Shown: piece after piece, positions 33,499 to 42,333 of the stretch
Layout: the number at the start of each line of letters is the position of its first letter
Position numbering within the stretch: position 1 is the stretch's first letter
Source: Acidovorax sp.
GTDB taxonomy: Bacteria > Pseudomonadota > Gammaproteobacteria > Burkholderiales > Burkholderiaceae_C
Direction of reading: 5' to 3'
Length of the DNA: 64,000 bases
Assembly (NCBI RefSeq): GCF_021287135.1
Contig: NZ_JAJTBB010000079.1
Location: forward strand, 42,833-106,832
Made by a program: the position numbers and the translations under genes
The notes under the pieces: model-generated
What the model saw: only the letters and a program-made list of their open reading frames with translations
What the model was told of the DNA's origin: nothing
Databases searched by the model: none

Positions 33499-33562
33499 CC
33501 GGGTCTCCCGAGGTCAGGCTGGCTGGCGGGCAGCGCCCGGGGGGCGCCAGCCGCAGGCGGCT

Positions 33563-34450
33563 TCAGCCGGCGCGCTTACGCGCCGTGCTGCGCGTGGTGG
33601 TGGATTTCTTGGCAGCAGCGCCGCGGGCCGGCTTGGCGCCCGAGGCCTTGCGTGGCGCGGTGCGCTTGGCCGTGGCGGCCCGGCCGGCAGGGGCGGCCTT
33701 CTTGGCCGCACCGGCGGCCTGCGTGCTCTTGGCCGCAAACTGGCTGGCCATGCCGGAGGCGGTCTTGAGCGCCTCCTTGGCGAAGCCGGTGGCCATGTTC
33801 TTGGTGGTCTCGATGGCCGTCTGCTTTGCCGCGTCCTTCATGGCATTGGCGGCAATCTGCTGGAACTGGCTGGTCAGCGCGCCCCACCATTGCATCGGGT
33901 CCACCACGGGGGCGGCGGCCGTCTCGGCGGCCTTGCCCCTGCGCGATTTTCCCGGGGCTTTCGGGGCTGCGGACGGCGCGGCCGCCTCGGCGTCCGCAGG
34001 CTCGTCGCCGGCCTCTTGCGAGGTCGCGGTCGCGCGTGCAGCGGCGCGTGCTGCCGCCCCGGCCACGGCGTCGGCGGCGCCGCTGACCGTGTCGGCGGCC
34101 TTCTGTACACCGCTCATCACGGTATCGGCCGTCTTGAGCTTGAAGGCGTTGGCCACGTCGCCCATGCTGAAGTTCATGCCCTTGAGCGTGGCCAGCGTCA
34201 TCTTCTGCACTTCCAGCGCCTGGATGGTGGCGGCCAGCGCCCGCGAGTTCTGCTCCAGCCAGAACTGCACGGCCTTGAGTTCCTCGATGCGTTTTTCCAG
34301 CTCTTCGACGTTGATCGTCGGCGCCACCCAGTTGGAGAGATGGGGCAACTGCGGGATGCTGCTGGTCGCCCCCTTGGCCAGGTTTTGCAGAAAATCGAAC
34401 CCGGGGACGAACTTGCCGAAACCGAAGGCGCTGGATGTGTTGTCACTCAT
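33563..34450 (-). CDS. phaM: PhaM-like polyhydroxyalkanoate granule protein
   Basis: A 295-residue protein. The N-terminus (FGKFVPGFDFLQNLAKG, NVEELEKRIEELKAVQFWLEQNS) matches the PhaM family, followed by Ala-rich linkers and a C-terminal Lys/Ala/Pro histone-like tail (AKRTAPRKASGAKPARG). PhaM activates PHA synthase, sets granule number and ties granules to DNA through this basic tail. GGAG precedes ATG 34450. The middle (about residues 105-230) is longer and lower in complexity than I expect for the family. No other pha gene is in the window. Confidence 0.9.
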   Translation of the reverse strand: MSDNTSSAFGFGKFVPGFDFLQNLAKGATSSIPQLPHLSNWVAPTINVEELEKRIEELKAVQFWLEQNSRALAATIQALEVQKMTLATLKGMNFSMGDVANAFKLKTADTVMSGVQKAADTVSGAADAVAGAAARAAARATATSQEAGDEPADAEAAAPSAAPKAPGKSRRGKAAETAAAPVVDPMQWWGALTSQFQQIAANAMKDAAKQTAIETTKNMATGFAKEALKTASGMASQFAAKSTQAAGAAKKAAPAGRAATAKRTAPRKASGAKPARGAAAKKSTTTRSTARKRAG

Positions 34451-34565
34451 GGCCGCTCCAGGAGGTGGTCTGTGGTGGGGGCACAGCTTACTCCAACCTG
34501 CACGGCCGCGGCAGGTGGCATCACCCCTGCACACGGGCGGCGTGCCGCCCCTTGCGCGGGGCCTT

Positions 34566-35072
34566 TCAGTGCTTGTGGCCGTTCATCATCATGCCGCCGG
34601 CTGCAGGCGCGCCCGCCGGGGGCGTGGCCGCCACGGGCACCGTCAGGCTCAGGCTGCTTTCGCTGCCCTTGGCGTCCTGGAACACCAGCGTCACCGGCAC
34701 GGTGGTGCCGCTGGCCAGCGGGGCCTTGAGGTCCAGCAGCATGACGTGGTAGCCGCCGGGCTTGAGCTCCACCGTCTTCCCGGCGGGCAGCTCCAGCGAC
34801 GGCACGGCGCGCATCTTCATCACGTCGCCTTCCATTTTCATTTCATGCACTTCGGTCACGCCGGCCGCGGGCGATTCGGCACGCACCAGGCGCGCCCCGT
34901 CCTTGGCGGTCAGGCGCATGAAGGCGCCGGTGGCCTTCTGGCCCTGCACGCTGGCGCGCGCCCAGGCGCCGTCGACGGTGACCGGGGCGGTGGTTTGGGC
35001 ATGACCGGGCAGGGTCGCCAACGCCGTCACAAAGGCGCCAGCAAGGGCGGCGGAGTGGATCAGTTTTTTCAT
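34566..35072 (-). CDS. PCu(A)C-type periplasmic copper chaperone
   Basis: A 168-residue secreted protein. The signal peptide MKKLIHSAALAGAFVTALATLPGHA is followed by a cupredoxin-like domain with the exact copper motif H-x10-M-x21-H-x-M: His76, Met87, His109 and Met111. A Met/His-rich tail (GGMMMNGHKH) may hold extra copper. These chaperones deliver Cu(I) to cytochrome oxidase. The start at 35072 gives the best signal peptide. It is downstream of a DUF2946 gene on the same strand with a repeat between, a pairing common in copper loci. Confidence 0.93.
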   Translation of the reverse strand: MKKLIHSAALAGAFVTALATLPGHAQTTAPVTVDGAWARASVQGQKATGAFMRLTAKDGARLVRAESPAAGVTEVHEMKMEGDVMKMRAVPSLELPAGKTVELKPGGYHVMLLDLKAPLASGTTVPVTLVFQDAKGSESSLSLTVPVAATPPAGAPAAGGMMMNGHKH

Positions 35073-35151
35073 GGTGAAGAATCCTTGGGTCAGGGAGGGA
35101 TGTCGCAAGATCGGGAACAAAGCGTTTTATAGGGTCATATTCGGCCCTGAC

Positions 35152-35198
35152 GCTTATGCACAAAGCGCAAGCAGCTATATTTTTTATAGCATTCTGCA
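35152..35198 (-). repeat. Comamonadaceae-type GCTAT repeat, copy 3
   Basis: Reverse-oriented copy: AAGCGCAAGCAGCTATA then TATAGC, with the hairpin GCTATA (35174-35179) and TATAGC (35185-35190). It lies between the DUF2946 and copper chaperone genes and could uncouple or end the first transcript. Confidence 0.72.
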
Positions 35199-35328
35199 AA
35201 GCCAGGGAAGGCGGTTTTTTCCGCCTCGGGCGCTCAGGAGGATGGCATGGACCGCGCAGGGCTCGCCAGCGGTCTCCAAAGCCGCCGGCGGACTTCCCGC
35301 AGCGCCGGCCGCCATCAGGAAGGGCGCC

Positions 35329-35700
35329 TCAGACCAGCTGCGGCGGGCCGCGAGGCGGCAGCGGCGCAGCAGCGCGGACCGCCAGGGGGGAGTCAGGAAG
35401 CGGTCGCACAGCGCGCGCAACCGGCCCCGCCCCCGGCTCCTGCGGCCGGGCAGCGGGCGGCGGCGCGCCGAGGGATGCGCACAGCGGACAGTCCAGCGTA
35501 TGGCCCGGCACCTGCTGGGCGCCGTCGCCCGCCTTCACCACCAGCTTGAAAGCCCCCGCGCCGGAGCAGACCAGCTCCAGGGCCTGCGGGCGGACCATCG
35601 GTGATGCCGTGGCCACGCCGAGCGTCAGCACAAACCACGCGAGCACCAGCCGGGTAAGCCAGCGGCAGCTGCGAAGGGTGTGCGCTAGGGGGGCGGCCAT
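35329..35700 (-). CDS. DUF2946 family small exported protein
   Basis: A 123-residue protein with a membrane/signal segment (TRLVLAWFVLTLGVATASP) and the DUF2946 core, including the HTLDCPLCASLG motif whose CxxC could bind metal. ATG 35700 was chosen over in-frame upstream codons that give an unlikely long N-terminus. Members are frequent beside copper handling genes, and here it precedes the PCu(A)C chaperone, so a copper-related role is likely. No biochemical function is established. Confidence 0.78.
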   Translation of the reverse strand: MAAPLAHTLRSCRWLTRLVLAWFVLTLGVATASPMVRPQALELVCSGAGAFKLVVKAGDGAQQVPGHTLDCPLCASLGAPPPAARPQEPGAGPVARAVRPLPDSPLAVRAAAPLPPRGPPQLV

Positions 35701-35853
35701 GGAAATTCGATTGTAGGGGCGGCTTTCACCAAGGCGTCCCCGGCCCCGCCCTTCCATGACGCAGGTCATGTGCGCGACGCCCGGTGCGGTGCCTGCGGCC
35801 TACGATGGCGCCCTTCCCCTCACCCTCTCAACCAAGAGCCTTCAGGAGACACC

Positions 35854-36501
35854 ATGCTGACGCTTTGCGGATTTTCAGCCAGCAACTACTACAACAAGGT
35901 CAAGCTCGCCCTGCTCGAGAAGGGCGTGCCTTTTACCGAAGAGCTGGCCTGGGTCGGCGAGACCGATCGCTCGGCCAGCCCCTTGGGCAAGGTGCCCTAC
36001 CTGCGCACGCCGCAGGGGCCGTTGTGCGAATCGGGCGTGATGGCCGACTACCTGGAGGCCGCCTACCCCGCGCAGCCGCTGGTGCCCGCCGACCCCTTTG
36101 CCGCCGCCAAGGTCCGCGAGCTGATCACTTTTCTGGAGCTGCACCTGGAGCTGGTCGCCCGCAATCTCTATCCCCAGGCCTTCTTCGGCGGCAGCGTGAG
36201 CGAATCCGCCCGCGAGAAGATCGGCCGGCAGCTCGAAAAGAACATCGCGGCCTTTGCCCAGCTGGCCCGGTTCAGCCCCTTTGTGGCCGGCGACAGCTTC
36301 ACCCTGGCCGACTGCGCCGCCATCGTGCACCTGCCGCTGGTCAGCTCGGCCACCAAGATCGTCTACGGACGCGACTTCCTGGCCGACCTGCCGGTGCGCG
36401 ACTATTTGGCCCGCATGGGAGAGCGCCCCCACGTGCAGCGTGTCAACGCCGACCGCAAGACCAACACCGCCGAAATGCTGTCCCGCCCGCCCAAGCATTG
36501 A
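35854..36501 (+). CDS. Glutathione S-transferase family protein
   Basis: A 215-residue soluble GST. N-terminal thioredoxin-like domain residues 1-78 (LTLCGFSASNYYNKVKLALLEKGVPF, KVPYLRTPQGPLCES with the cis-Pro and the glutathione-contacting Glu-Ser), then an all-helical domain with the N-capping FTLADCAA. The catalytic residue is probably Ser8 or Ser10. AGGAGA lies 8 bp before ATG 35854. Substrate unknown. Confidence 0.92.
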   Translation: MLTLCGFSASNYYNKVKLALLEKGVPFTEELAWVGETDRSASPLGKVPYLRTPQGPLCESGVMADYLEAAYPAQPLVPADPFAAAKVRELITFLELHLELVARNLYPQAFFGGSVSESAREKIGRQLEKNIAAFAQLARFSPFVAGDSFTLADCAAIVHLPLVSSATKIVYGRDFLADLPVRDYLARMGERPHVQRVNADRKTNTAEMLSRPPKH

Positions 36502-36611
36502 GTCGCCCCCGCGGAGTCATGGGCCTGCGGCGGCAGGAAGGCTTGACTTCCGTCAACGCCCACCGGCACCCACGGGCGCACCATAGGGCTATTGCACCTT
36601 TGGAGACACGC

Positions 36612-36983
36612 ATGGATTCCACCCAAGCCGCCCCGTTCCGCCAGCAACTCCTCGCGCAGCGCGCCGCGCTGCTGGCGCAGTTGGCCGAACAGCGGGGCGG
36701 CGCCGTCGGGCGCGCCGAGGCGGCCGCCAACCATTTCGCGCCCTCCGAGGATCCCCGGGCGCAGCAGGCCACCGAACGGGAGCTGGAGTTCGCCATCGAC
36801 GAGCACGAAACGGCCCACCTGGCCGCCATCGTGGCGGCCCTGGAGCGCATCGAGGCCGGCACGTACGGCGAGTGCACCGACTGCGGCGCAGACATCGCCC
36901 GTGCGCGGCTGCAGGCCACCCCGGAAGCCGCGCGCTGCCTGGCCTGCCAGCAACAGGCCGAGCAGCACCACCGCCCCGCTTGA
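36612..36983 (+). CDS. TraR/DksA-type C4 zinc finger protein
   Basis: A 123-residue DksA-related protein. A coiled-coil N-terminal part (FRQQLLAQRAALLAQLAEQ) precedes the zinc finger Cys88-x2-Cys91-x17-Cys109-x2-Cys112. DksA-like proteins enter the RNA polymerase secondary channel and tune promoters. The tip of this coiled coil lacks the usual DxxDxA pattern of DksA, so it is more like the short TraR/YbiI class. ATG 36612 has a TGGAG sequence upstream. The gene is separated by 110 bp from the GST gene. Confidence 0.88.
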   Translation: MDSTQAAPFRQQLLAQRAALLAQLAEQRGGAVGRAEAAANHFAPSEDPRAQQATERELEFAIDEHETAHLAAIVAALERIEAGTYGECTDCGADIARARLQATPEAARCLACQQQAEQHHRPA

Positions 36984-37097
36984 GCCCTCCGCACACCCTC
37001 GCCCTTGCGCCAATGCGACGCAGGGCGGGGAGCACCGGGCTGTGCCGGCTGGCCGTAGAGCCTTGGCGCCCTGGGCGGCTGCTATCCTTGACAGCCT

Positions 37098-37511
37098 ATG
37101 CGCAGCCTTTTTCACCTGGCCTTTCATGTGACCGACCTGGACGCCGCCCGGCGCTTCTATGGCGGCGTGCTCGGGTGCCGAGAAGGCCGCAGTACCGACA
37201 CCTGGGTGGATTTCGATTTTTTCGGCCACCAGATCTCCCTGCACCTGGGCCGACCGTTTGAAACCACCCTGACCGGCCGCGTAGGCGACCACCTGGTCCC
37301 GATGCCGCACCTGGGTGTCATTCTGGAGCTGCCGGACTGGCAGGCCCTGGCGGCCCGGCTGCAGGCCGCGGGCACCGCGTTTGTCATGGAGCCGCAGGTG
37401 CGGTTCGCAGGGCAACCCGGGGAGCAGTGGACGATGTTCTTCCGCGACCCGAGCGGCAACCCGCTGGAAATCAAGGGCTTCCGCTCGCTGGACACGGTCT
37501 ACGCCCGATGA
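37098..37511 (+). CDS. VOC family protein (glyoxalase-like), single domain
   Basis: A 137-residue vicinal oxygen chelate protein with two beta-alpha-beta-beta-beta modules: LFHLAFHVTDLDAARRFYGGVLG and TMFFRDPSGNPLEIKGF. Metal ligands may be His10, His and the C-terminal Glu, as in glyoxalase or fosfomycin-resistance-type enzymes, but activity is not named. Its TGA overlaps the MarC start (ATGA), so the two are co-translated. Confidence 0.88.
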   Translation: MRSLFHLAFHVTDLDAARRFYGGVLGCREGRSTDTWVDFDFFGHQISLHLGRPFETTLTGRVGDHLVPMPHLGVILELPDWQALAARLQAAGTAFVMEPQVRFAGQPGEQWTMFFRDPSGNPLEIKGFRSLDTVYAR

Positions 37512-38101
37512 GCTACACCTTTGCCTCGGCCACGATCCTGCTGCTGCTGATCACCGATCCGCTGGGCAACATCCCCATTTTTGCCAACGCCTTGCGCGGC
37601 GTGGCGCCTGAGCGGCGGGCGCGCGTCATCGTGCGCGAGGTGCTCATCGCCTTTGCACTGCTGCTGGCGTTCCTGTTCTTTGGCGCCCAGTTCCTGCGGG
37701 TGATGAACCTGAGCGACCTTTCGCTGCAGATCGCAGGTGCCGTGGTGCTGTTCCTGATCGCGCTGCGGATGATCTTTCCCACCGCGGCCGGCCCCGAGAC
37801 GGACCCACCGGGCGAACCGCTGATCGTGCCGCTGGCCATCCCCGCCCTGGCGGGCCCCTCGGCCCTGGCCACCGTGATGCTGCTGGTGGCGCAGGCCCCC
37901 GAACGGCGCCTGGAATGGGTGGGTGCGCTGTGCGTCACCATGGCGGTGTGCGCCGTGGTCCTCCTGCTGGCCGAGCGCATCCAGCGGCTCGTCGGCGAGC
38001 GCGTGGTCATGGCGTTCGAGCGCCTGATGGGGCTGATCCTGGTGGCCATTGCGGTGGAGATGCTGATCCGCGGCATCAAGCAACTGGCCCACCAACTGTA
38101 G
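37508..38101 (+). CDS. MarC family integral membrane protein
   Basis: A 197-residue membrane protein with six helices; ITDPLGNIPIFANALRG and the second-half PLAIPALAGPSALATVMLL are the paired signature of MarC/UPF0056. The family was linked to antibiotic resistance by its genetic name only; a transport or sensor role is not shown. ATG 37508 overlaps the VOC stop. Confidence 0.9.
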   Translation: MSYTFASATILLLLITDPLGNIPIFANALRGVAPERRARVIVREVLIAFALLLAFLFFGAQFLRVMNLSDLSLQIAGAVVLFLIALRMIFPTAAGPETDPPGEPLIVPLAIPALAGPSALATVMLLVAQAPERRLEWVGALCVTMAVCAVVLLLAERIQRLVGERVVMAFERLMGLILVAIAVEMLIRGIKQLAHQL

Positions 38102-38150
38102 CGGTACGCCCACCCGGCGTGGCCGGCCATTTCCGGCCACGGGCGCGCGC

Positions 38151-38702
38151 TCAGCGCCGCTGCAGCAGCGGCACCGCTCCCAGCGCAAACACGGAATTGG
38201 GCACGCCCACCCGTGCCATCAGCGGCCGGGGCTTCGCCGGGAGCTTCTTGGAGGCAGCGGCAGGTGCGGCGGCGGCCTCTTCCACTGCCACCCCTTTGGC
38301 CAGCTGCTGCTCCACCAGGCTCTGGAGCGTGACCGACTGCAGGTACTCCAGCACGCGCGCGTTGAAGCTGGTCCACAGCTCCCCGGTCATCGAGCGCACG
38401 CGCGCCGCCTGGCCGGATTCCAGGCTCTGCAGGTCGTCGGCCTTGAGGTTTTCGACGGCCAGGATGATGTCCGCCACCGAAATCTGCTCCGGGTTGCGGG
38501 CCAGCGTGTAGCCGCCGCCGGGCCCGCGCGTGCTGTCCACCAGCCCGGCGCGGCGCAGGCCGCTGAACAGCTGCTCCAGGTAGGACAACGAGGTCCCCTG
38601 GCGCGTGCTGATCGTCGACAAGGCCACAGGCCGCGCCTTCTGGCGCAGCGCGAGATCGGTCATGGCCGACACGGCCAGTTGTCCTCGGGTCGTAATCCGC
38701 AT
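38151..38702 (-). CDS. Rrf2 family regulator without the iron-sulfur cysteines
   Basis: A 183-residue IscR-like protein. The winged helix (MRITTRGQLAVSAMTDLALRQKARPVALSTIS, RGTSLSYLEQLFSGLRRAGLVDSTRGPGGGYTL) is highly typical. The loop that in IscR carries three cysteines for a [2Fe-2S] cluster has none, and the whole protein contains no cysteine. It should therefore act as a cluster-independent DNA binder, or sense something else through its extended Ala/Lys-rich tail (about 140-183). It is divergent from nhaR with 146 bp between them. Confidence 0.88.
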   Translation of the reverse strand: MRITTRGQLAVSAMTDLALRQKARPVALSTISTRQGTSLSYLEQLFSGLRRAGLVDSTRGPGGGYTLARNPEQISVADIILAVENLKADDLQSLESGQAARVRSMTGELWTSFNARVLEYLQSVTLQSLVEQQLAKGVAVEEAAAAPAAASKKLPAKPRPLMARVGVPNSVFALGAVPLLQRR

Positions 38703-38848
38703 GGTGCTACTCCTTATGGCATCGGGCGGTCCGTTCTCGGTGCAGGCCGCACCGGTAGGCTGCCACGGGACAATGTAGAGCCTTTGACACTTCGCGTATA
38801 TTCGCTTTATCGTTCTCAACACCTCTACTTTTTTCGAAGTATTGCCCC

Positions 38849-39748
38849 GTGAACTTCAAGCATCTGCGCTACTTCTGGACCGTAGCCAAGGCGGGCGGCG
38901 TCATGCGCGCCAGCGAGCAGCTGCACACCACGCCGCAAACGCTGTCCGGCCAGATCCGCCAGCTGGAGGAATGGCTGGGACACGATCTCTTCCGCAAAAG
39001 GGGCCGCGGGCTGGAGCTGACCCCCGAAGGGCGCATCGCGCTGGGCTATGCCGACCAGATCTTCACCCTGGGGGACGAATTGGAGGGCGCCATCCGCCTG
39101 GCCCGCAGCCAGGAGCGGCCGCTGGAGTTCCGGGTCGGTGTGGCGGACTCTCTTGCGAAGTCCGTGGTCTACCACCTGCTGGAGCCGGCACTGGGCATGT
39201 CGCAGCAGGTGCACATGACCTGCCAGGAAGGCAAGTTTCCGGAGTTGATCGCCCAGCTGAGCCTCCACCGGCTGGACCTGGTGCTGGCCGACGAGCCGGT
39301 CTCCCGAAAGATCGGCGTCAAGGCCTTCAACCACCCTTTGGGGACCAGCAGCCTGAGCTTCTTGTGCGCCCCGGCCTTGAAGGCGCAGCTCCGGGGTCCC
39401 TTCCCCGAATGCCTGCACGAGGCTCCGATGCTCATCCAGGGCCCCATGTCGTCCGTGCGCCAGCAGCTCGACCACTGGCTCAACCGCTACCGCCTGCAGC
39501 CGCGCATCGTGGGAGAGTTTGACGACAGTGCGCTGATGAACGCGTTCGGCCGGGAAGGCCGTGGCGTCTTCACGGCGCCTGCTGTGCTGGAGGCCGAAAC
39601 CACCGCCCAGTTCGGCGTGGAAGTCATTGGCCGCTCGGCAGAACTGGTGGAAGAGTTCTTTGCCATTTCCGTGGAGCGCAGGATCACCCACCCCTGCGTG
39701 GCGGCCATCACCCGCGCCGCCCGGGGCGCGCTGTTTGCCGCGGAATAG
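38849..39748 (+). CDS. nhaR: NhaR-type LysR family activator
   Basis: A 299-residue LTTR whose N-terminus (FKHLRYFWTVAKAGGVMRASEQLHTTPQTLSGQIRQLEEWLG) is that of NhaR, the sodium-responsive activator of the Na+/H+ antiporter nhaA. It begins with GTG at 38849. A TTGACA at 38784 and TTTATC at 38806 form a plausible promoter with a 16-bp spacer. No antiporter gene is adjacent, so its targets lie elsewhere. Confidence 0.9.
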   Translation: MNFKHLRYFWTVAKAGGVMRASEQLHTTPQTLSGQIRQLEEWLGHDLFRKRGRGLELTPEGRIALGYADQIFTLGDELEGAIRLARSQERPLEFRVGVADSLAKSVVYHLLEPALGMSQQVHMTCQEGKFPELIAQLSLHRLDLVLADEPVSRKIGVKAFNHPLGTSSLSFLCAPALKAQLRGPFPECLHEAPMLIQGPMSSVRQQLDHWLNRYRLQPRIVGEFDDSALMNAFGREGRGVFTAPAVLEAETTAQFGVEVIGRSAELVEEFFAISVERRITHPCVAAITRAARGALFAAE

Positions 39749-39797
39749 CCCGCACAGAGCCGCTCCTCAGCACGCCGACATCTGCGTGCAAAAACAA

Positions 39798-39823
39798 AAA
39801 CGCCCACTGAGAAGTGGGCGTTT
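39798..39823. terminator. Bidirectional intrinsic terminator
   Basis: An 11-bp perfect stem (AAACGCCCACT with AGTGGGCGTTT) and a GAGA loop. On the minus strand it is followed by T5GT5, a strong terminator for the tRNA and ribosomal operon; on the plus strand it ends nhaR with a short T run. Confidence 0.9.
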
Positions 39824-39848
39824 CAGTGCAGCGGTTGCTGCGGGTATT

Positions 39849-39925
<77 letters not shown>

Positions 39926-39936
39926 GCAAGAAATAA

Positions 39937-39965
39937 ATTATACCCTATTATTCTGCGGCTGCCGA
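39937..39965 (-). promoter_or_regulatory. Promoter of tRNA-fMet, within the end of rplQ
   Basis: On the minus strand TATAAT (39942-39937) lies 11 bp before the tRNA, with a TCGGCA -35-like box (39965-39960) 17 bp away that falls in the last codons of rplQ. It would allow initiator tRNA synthesis apart from the ribosomal operon. Confidence 0.65.
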
Positions 39966-40337
39966 ATTATTTTCACCTTCGGCACGGTCCACCAATTCAA
40001 CCAAGGCCATGGGCGCATTGTCGCCCACACGGAAGCCCATCTTCAGGATGCGGGTGTAGCCGCCAGGACGCACCTTGAAGCGGGGGCCCAGGTCGTTGAA
40101 CAGCTTGGTCACGCTGTCGCGGTCGCGCAGGCGGTTGAAAGCCAGACGGCGATTGGCCAGGGAATCTTCCTTGGCGAGGGTGATCATGGGCTCGATCACG
40201 CGGCGCAGTTCCTTGGCCTTGGGAACGGTGGTCTTGATGACTTCGTGCTCGATGAGCGAGTTCATCATGTTCTGCAGCATCGCGAGGCGGTGCGAGCTGG
40301 TGCGGTTGAGTTTGCGGAGGCCGTGTCCGTGGCGCAT
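39948..40337 (-). CDS. rplQ: 50S ribosomal protein L17
   Basis: A 129-residue L17, opening [20 protein letters not shown] with the conserved Arg/His-rich RNA contacts, and ending in a short acidic tail. It is the last protein gene of the operon, separated from rpoA by 170 bp that contain a terminator-like hairpin. L17 binds domain III of 23S rRNA near the exit tunnel. Confidence 0.98.
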   Translation of the reverse strand: MRHGHGLRKLNRTSSHRLAMLQNMMNSLIEHEVIKTTVPKAKELRRVIEPMITLAKEDSLANRRLAFNRLRDRDSVTKLFNDLGPRFKVRPGGYTRILKMGFRVGDNAPMALVELVDRAEGENNSAAAE

Positions 40338-40435
40338 GGTGCTTTCCTTCTACTGTCTATGTAATTAAATCGGGCAGCCGTATCAGGTACTTCCCGAGGC
40401 ACGGTTCCCCTCGGCATCGCGCCTGGGGGAACGAA

Positions 40436-40457
40436 AAGTCCCCCGGGCGGGGGACTT
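40436..40457 (-). terminator. Terminator-like hairpin between rpoA and rplQ
   Basis: A 9-bp perfect stem AAGTCCCCC / GGGGGACTT with a 4-base loop. On the minus strand it is followed by TTCGTT, giving TTTTCGTT from the stem end. It may partly terminate after rpoA or act as a processing site, lowering L17 output. Confidence 0.6.
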
Positions 40458-40507
40458 GGAAACCGGACTCCCCATTTCTGGGAAGCCTGCGATTATAGAG
40501 CGCGTGC

Positions 40508-41500
40508 TCAGCGCTTGTCCAGGCCGGCAGGCGGCCAGTTCTCGAGCTTCATGCCCAGCGTGAGGCCACGCGAGGCGAGCACTTCCTTGATTTCGTTGAG
40601 CGACTTGCGGCCCAGATTGGGGGTCTTGAGCAGCTCGTTCTCGGTGCGCTGGATCAGATCACCGATGTAGTAGATGTTCTCGGCCTTCAGGCAGTTGGCG
40701 GAACGCACGGTCAGTTCCAGCTCGTCCACAGGCCGCAGCAGGATCGGGTCGAACGTAGCGCTGCCGCGCGGGCCGGCCGGTGCATCGAAAGCTGCCAGTT
40801 CGCCGCCTTCCAGCTGTGCGAACACCGCCAGCTGCTCCACCAGGATCTTGGCGGAAGCACGCACCGCGTCTTCTGCCGTGATGGCGCCGTTGGTCTCGAT
40901 TTCAACCACGAGCTTGTCCAGGTCGGTACGCTGCTCCACGCGGGCGCTTTCCACCGTGTAGCTCACGCGCTTGACGGGCGAGAAGGAGGCGTCCAGCACG
41001 ATGCGGCCGATCGACTTGGTCGATTCGTCCGCATAGCGGCGCATGCTGCCGGGCACGTAGCCACGGCCCTTCTCCACCTTGATCTGCATGTCCAGCTTGC
41101 CGCCGGCGGACAGGTTGGCAATCACATGGTCCGGGTTGACGATTTCCACGTCATGGGGAGTCTGGATGTCCCGGGCGGTGACCACGCCCTCGCCGTCCTT
41201 GCGCAGGCTCAGGGTGACTTCGTCTCGGTTGTGCAGCTTGAACACCACACCCTTGAGGTTCAGCAGGATGTTGACCACATCTTCCTGAACGCCGTCGATG
41301 GACGAGTACTCGTGGAGGACCCCTGCGATGGTGACTTCCGTCGCTGCGTAACCCACCATGGACGAGAGCAGGACGCGCCGAATGGCATTGCCCAGCGTGT
41401 GGCCGTAACCACGCTCGAACGGCTCCAGTGCGACCTTGGCCCGGTTGTGGCCAAGCTGTTCGACATTGATCGCCTTGGGTTTCAGCAAATTGGTTTGCAT
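40508..41500 (-). CDS. rpoA: RNA polymerase alpha subunit
   Basis: A 330-residue alpha subunit. N-terminal dimer/assembly domain with [21 protein letters not shown], and C-terminal domain with [40 protein letters not shown], which binds UP elements and activators. Length and motifs are normal. ATG at 41500; separated from rpsD by 117 bp holding a hairpin. Confidence 0.99.
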   Translation of the reverse strand: MQTNLLKPKAINVEQLGHNRAKVALEPFERGYGHTLGNAIRRVLLSSMVGYAATEVTIAGVLHEYSSIDGVQEDVVNILLNLKGVVFKLHNRDEVTLSLRKDGEGVVTARDIQTPHDVEIVNPDHVIANLSAGGKLDMQIKVEKGRGYVPGSMRRYADESTKSIGRIVLDASFSPVKRVSYTVESARVEQRTDLDKLVVEIETNGAITAEDAVRASAKILVEQLAVFAQLEGGELAAFDAPAGPRGSATFDPILLRPVDELELTVRSANCLKAENIYYIGDLIQRTENELLKTPNLGRKSLNEIKEVLASRGLTLGMKLENWPPAGLDKR

Positions 41501-41558
41501 TCAGACTTCCTCTCAATACCCCCAGCTCGTTACACCGGTAAGGCTGGTGAAGCGCCTA

Positions 41559-41578
41559 AACCGCGATGCCTCGCGGTT
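41559..41578 (-). promoter_or_regulatory. Hairpin between rpsD and rpoA
   Basis: AACCGCGA and TCGCGGTT form an 8-bp perfect stem around TGCC in the rpsD-rpoA spacer. It has no T run, so it is more likely an RNA processing or stability element than a terminator. Its place just after rpsD makes S4-related control possible but unproven. Confidence 0.5.
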
Positions 41579-41617
41579 CAGGGACGGTTTGCTTGAAATA
41601 CTTCCGTACTCTACGGA

Positions 41618-42241
41618 TTAGCGCGAGTACAACTCAACGATCAGCGATTCGTTGATGTCGGCGCCGAACTCATCGCGGTCCGGAACCTTCTTGAACACGC
41701 CTTCGGCCTTGTCGGCGTTCACTTCCACCCATGCAGGCATGCCAACTTGGGCCGCCAGTTGCAGGGCTTCCACCACGCGGGCTTGCTTCTTGGACTTTTC
41801 GCGCACGGCCACCACGTCGCCGGCCTTGACCAGGTACGAAGCGATGTTCACCGACTTGCCGTTCACCGTGATCGCCTTGTGCGACACCAGCTGGCGGGCT
41901 TCAGCGCGGGTGGAACCGAAACCCATGCGGTACACCACGTTGTCCAGACGGGACTCGAGCAGGAACAGCAGGTTGGCGCCGGTGTTGCCCTTCTTGCCGT
42001 CAGCGGCTTCGAAGTAGCGGCGGAATTGCTTTTCCAGCACGCCGTACATGCGCTTGACCTTTTGCTTTTCGCGCAGTTGCAGGCCGTAGTCGGAGGTGCG
42101 GGCACCCGAGGTGCGGCCATGCTGGCCGGGCTTGGAGTCGAACTTCGACTTGTCGGCGATCGAGCGGCGGGCGCTCTTCAGGAACAGGTCGGTGCCTTCA
42201 CGGCGGGAGAGTTTGGCCTTGGGGCCGAGGTAACGTGCCAC
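41618..42241 (-). CDS. rpsD: 30S ribosomal protein S4
   Basis: A 207-residue S4, opening [21 protein letters not shown] and containing the S4 RNA-binding domain ([33 protein letters not shown]). No zinc cysteines are present in the N-terminus, so it is the zinc-free form. S4 starts 16S rRNA 5'-domain assembly and in other bacteria represses the alpha operon. Confidence 0.99.
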   Translation of the reverse strand: MARYLGPKAKLSRREGTDLFLKSARRSIADKSKFDSKPGQHGRTSGARTSDYGLQLREKQKVKRMYGVLEKQFRRYFEAADGKKGNTGANLLFLLESRLDNVVYRMGFGSTRAEARQLVSHKAITVNGKSVNIASYLVKAGDVVAVREKSKKQARVVEALQLAAQVGMPAWVEVNADKAEGVFKKVPDRDEFGADINESLIVELYSR

Positions 42242-42264
42242 TTGAGCTTCCTTTGTGTCATCTG

Positions 42265-42280
42265 CCGCAAACCATTGCGG
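42265..42280 (-). repeat. Operon hairpin repeat, copy A (rpsK-rpsD spacer)
   Basis: CCGCAA-ACCA-TTGCGG is a perfect hairpin in the rpsK-rpsD spacer. Almost the same word occurs at 48928-48944 in the operon leader. Confidence 0.55.
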
Positions 42281-42333
42281 GAGCCGCCTGGAGCGCTTGC
42301 GCGTACCCAGGCGGCGGTGGGCTTAGAGAGAAA

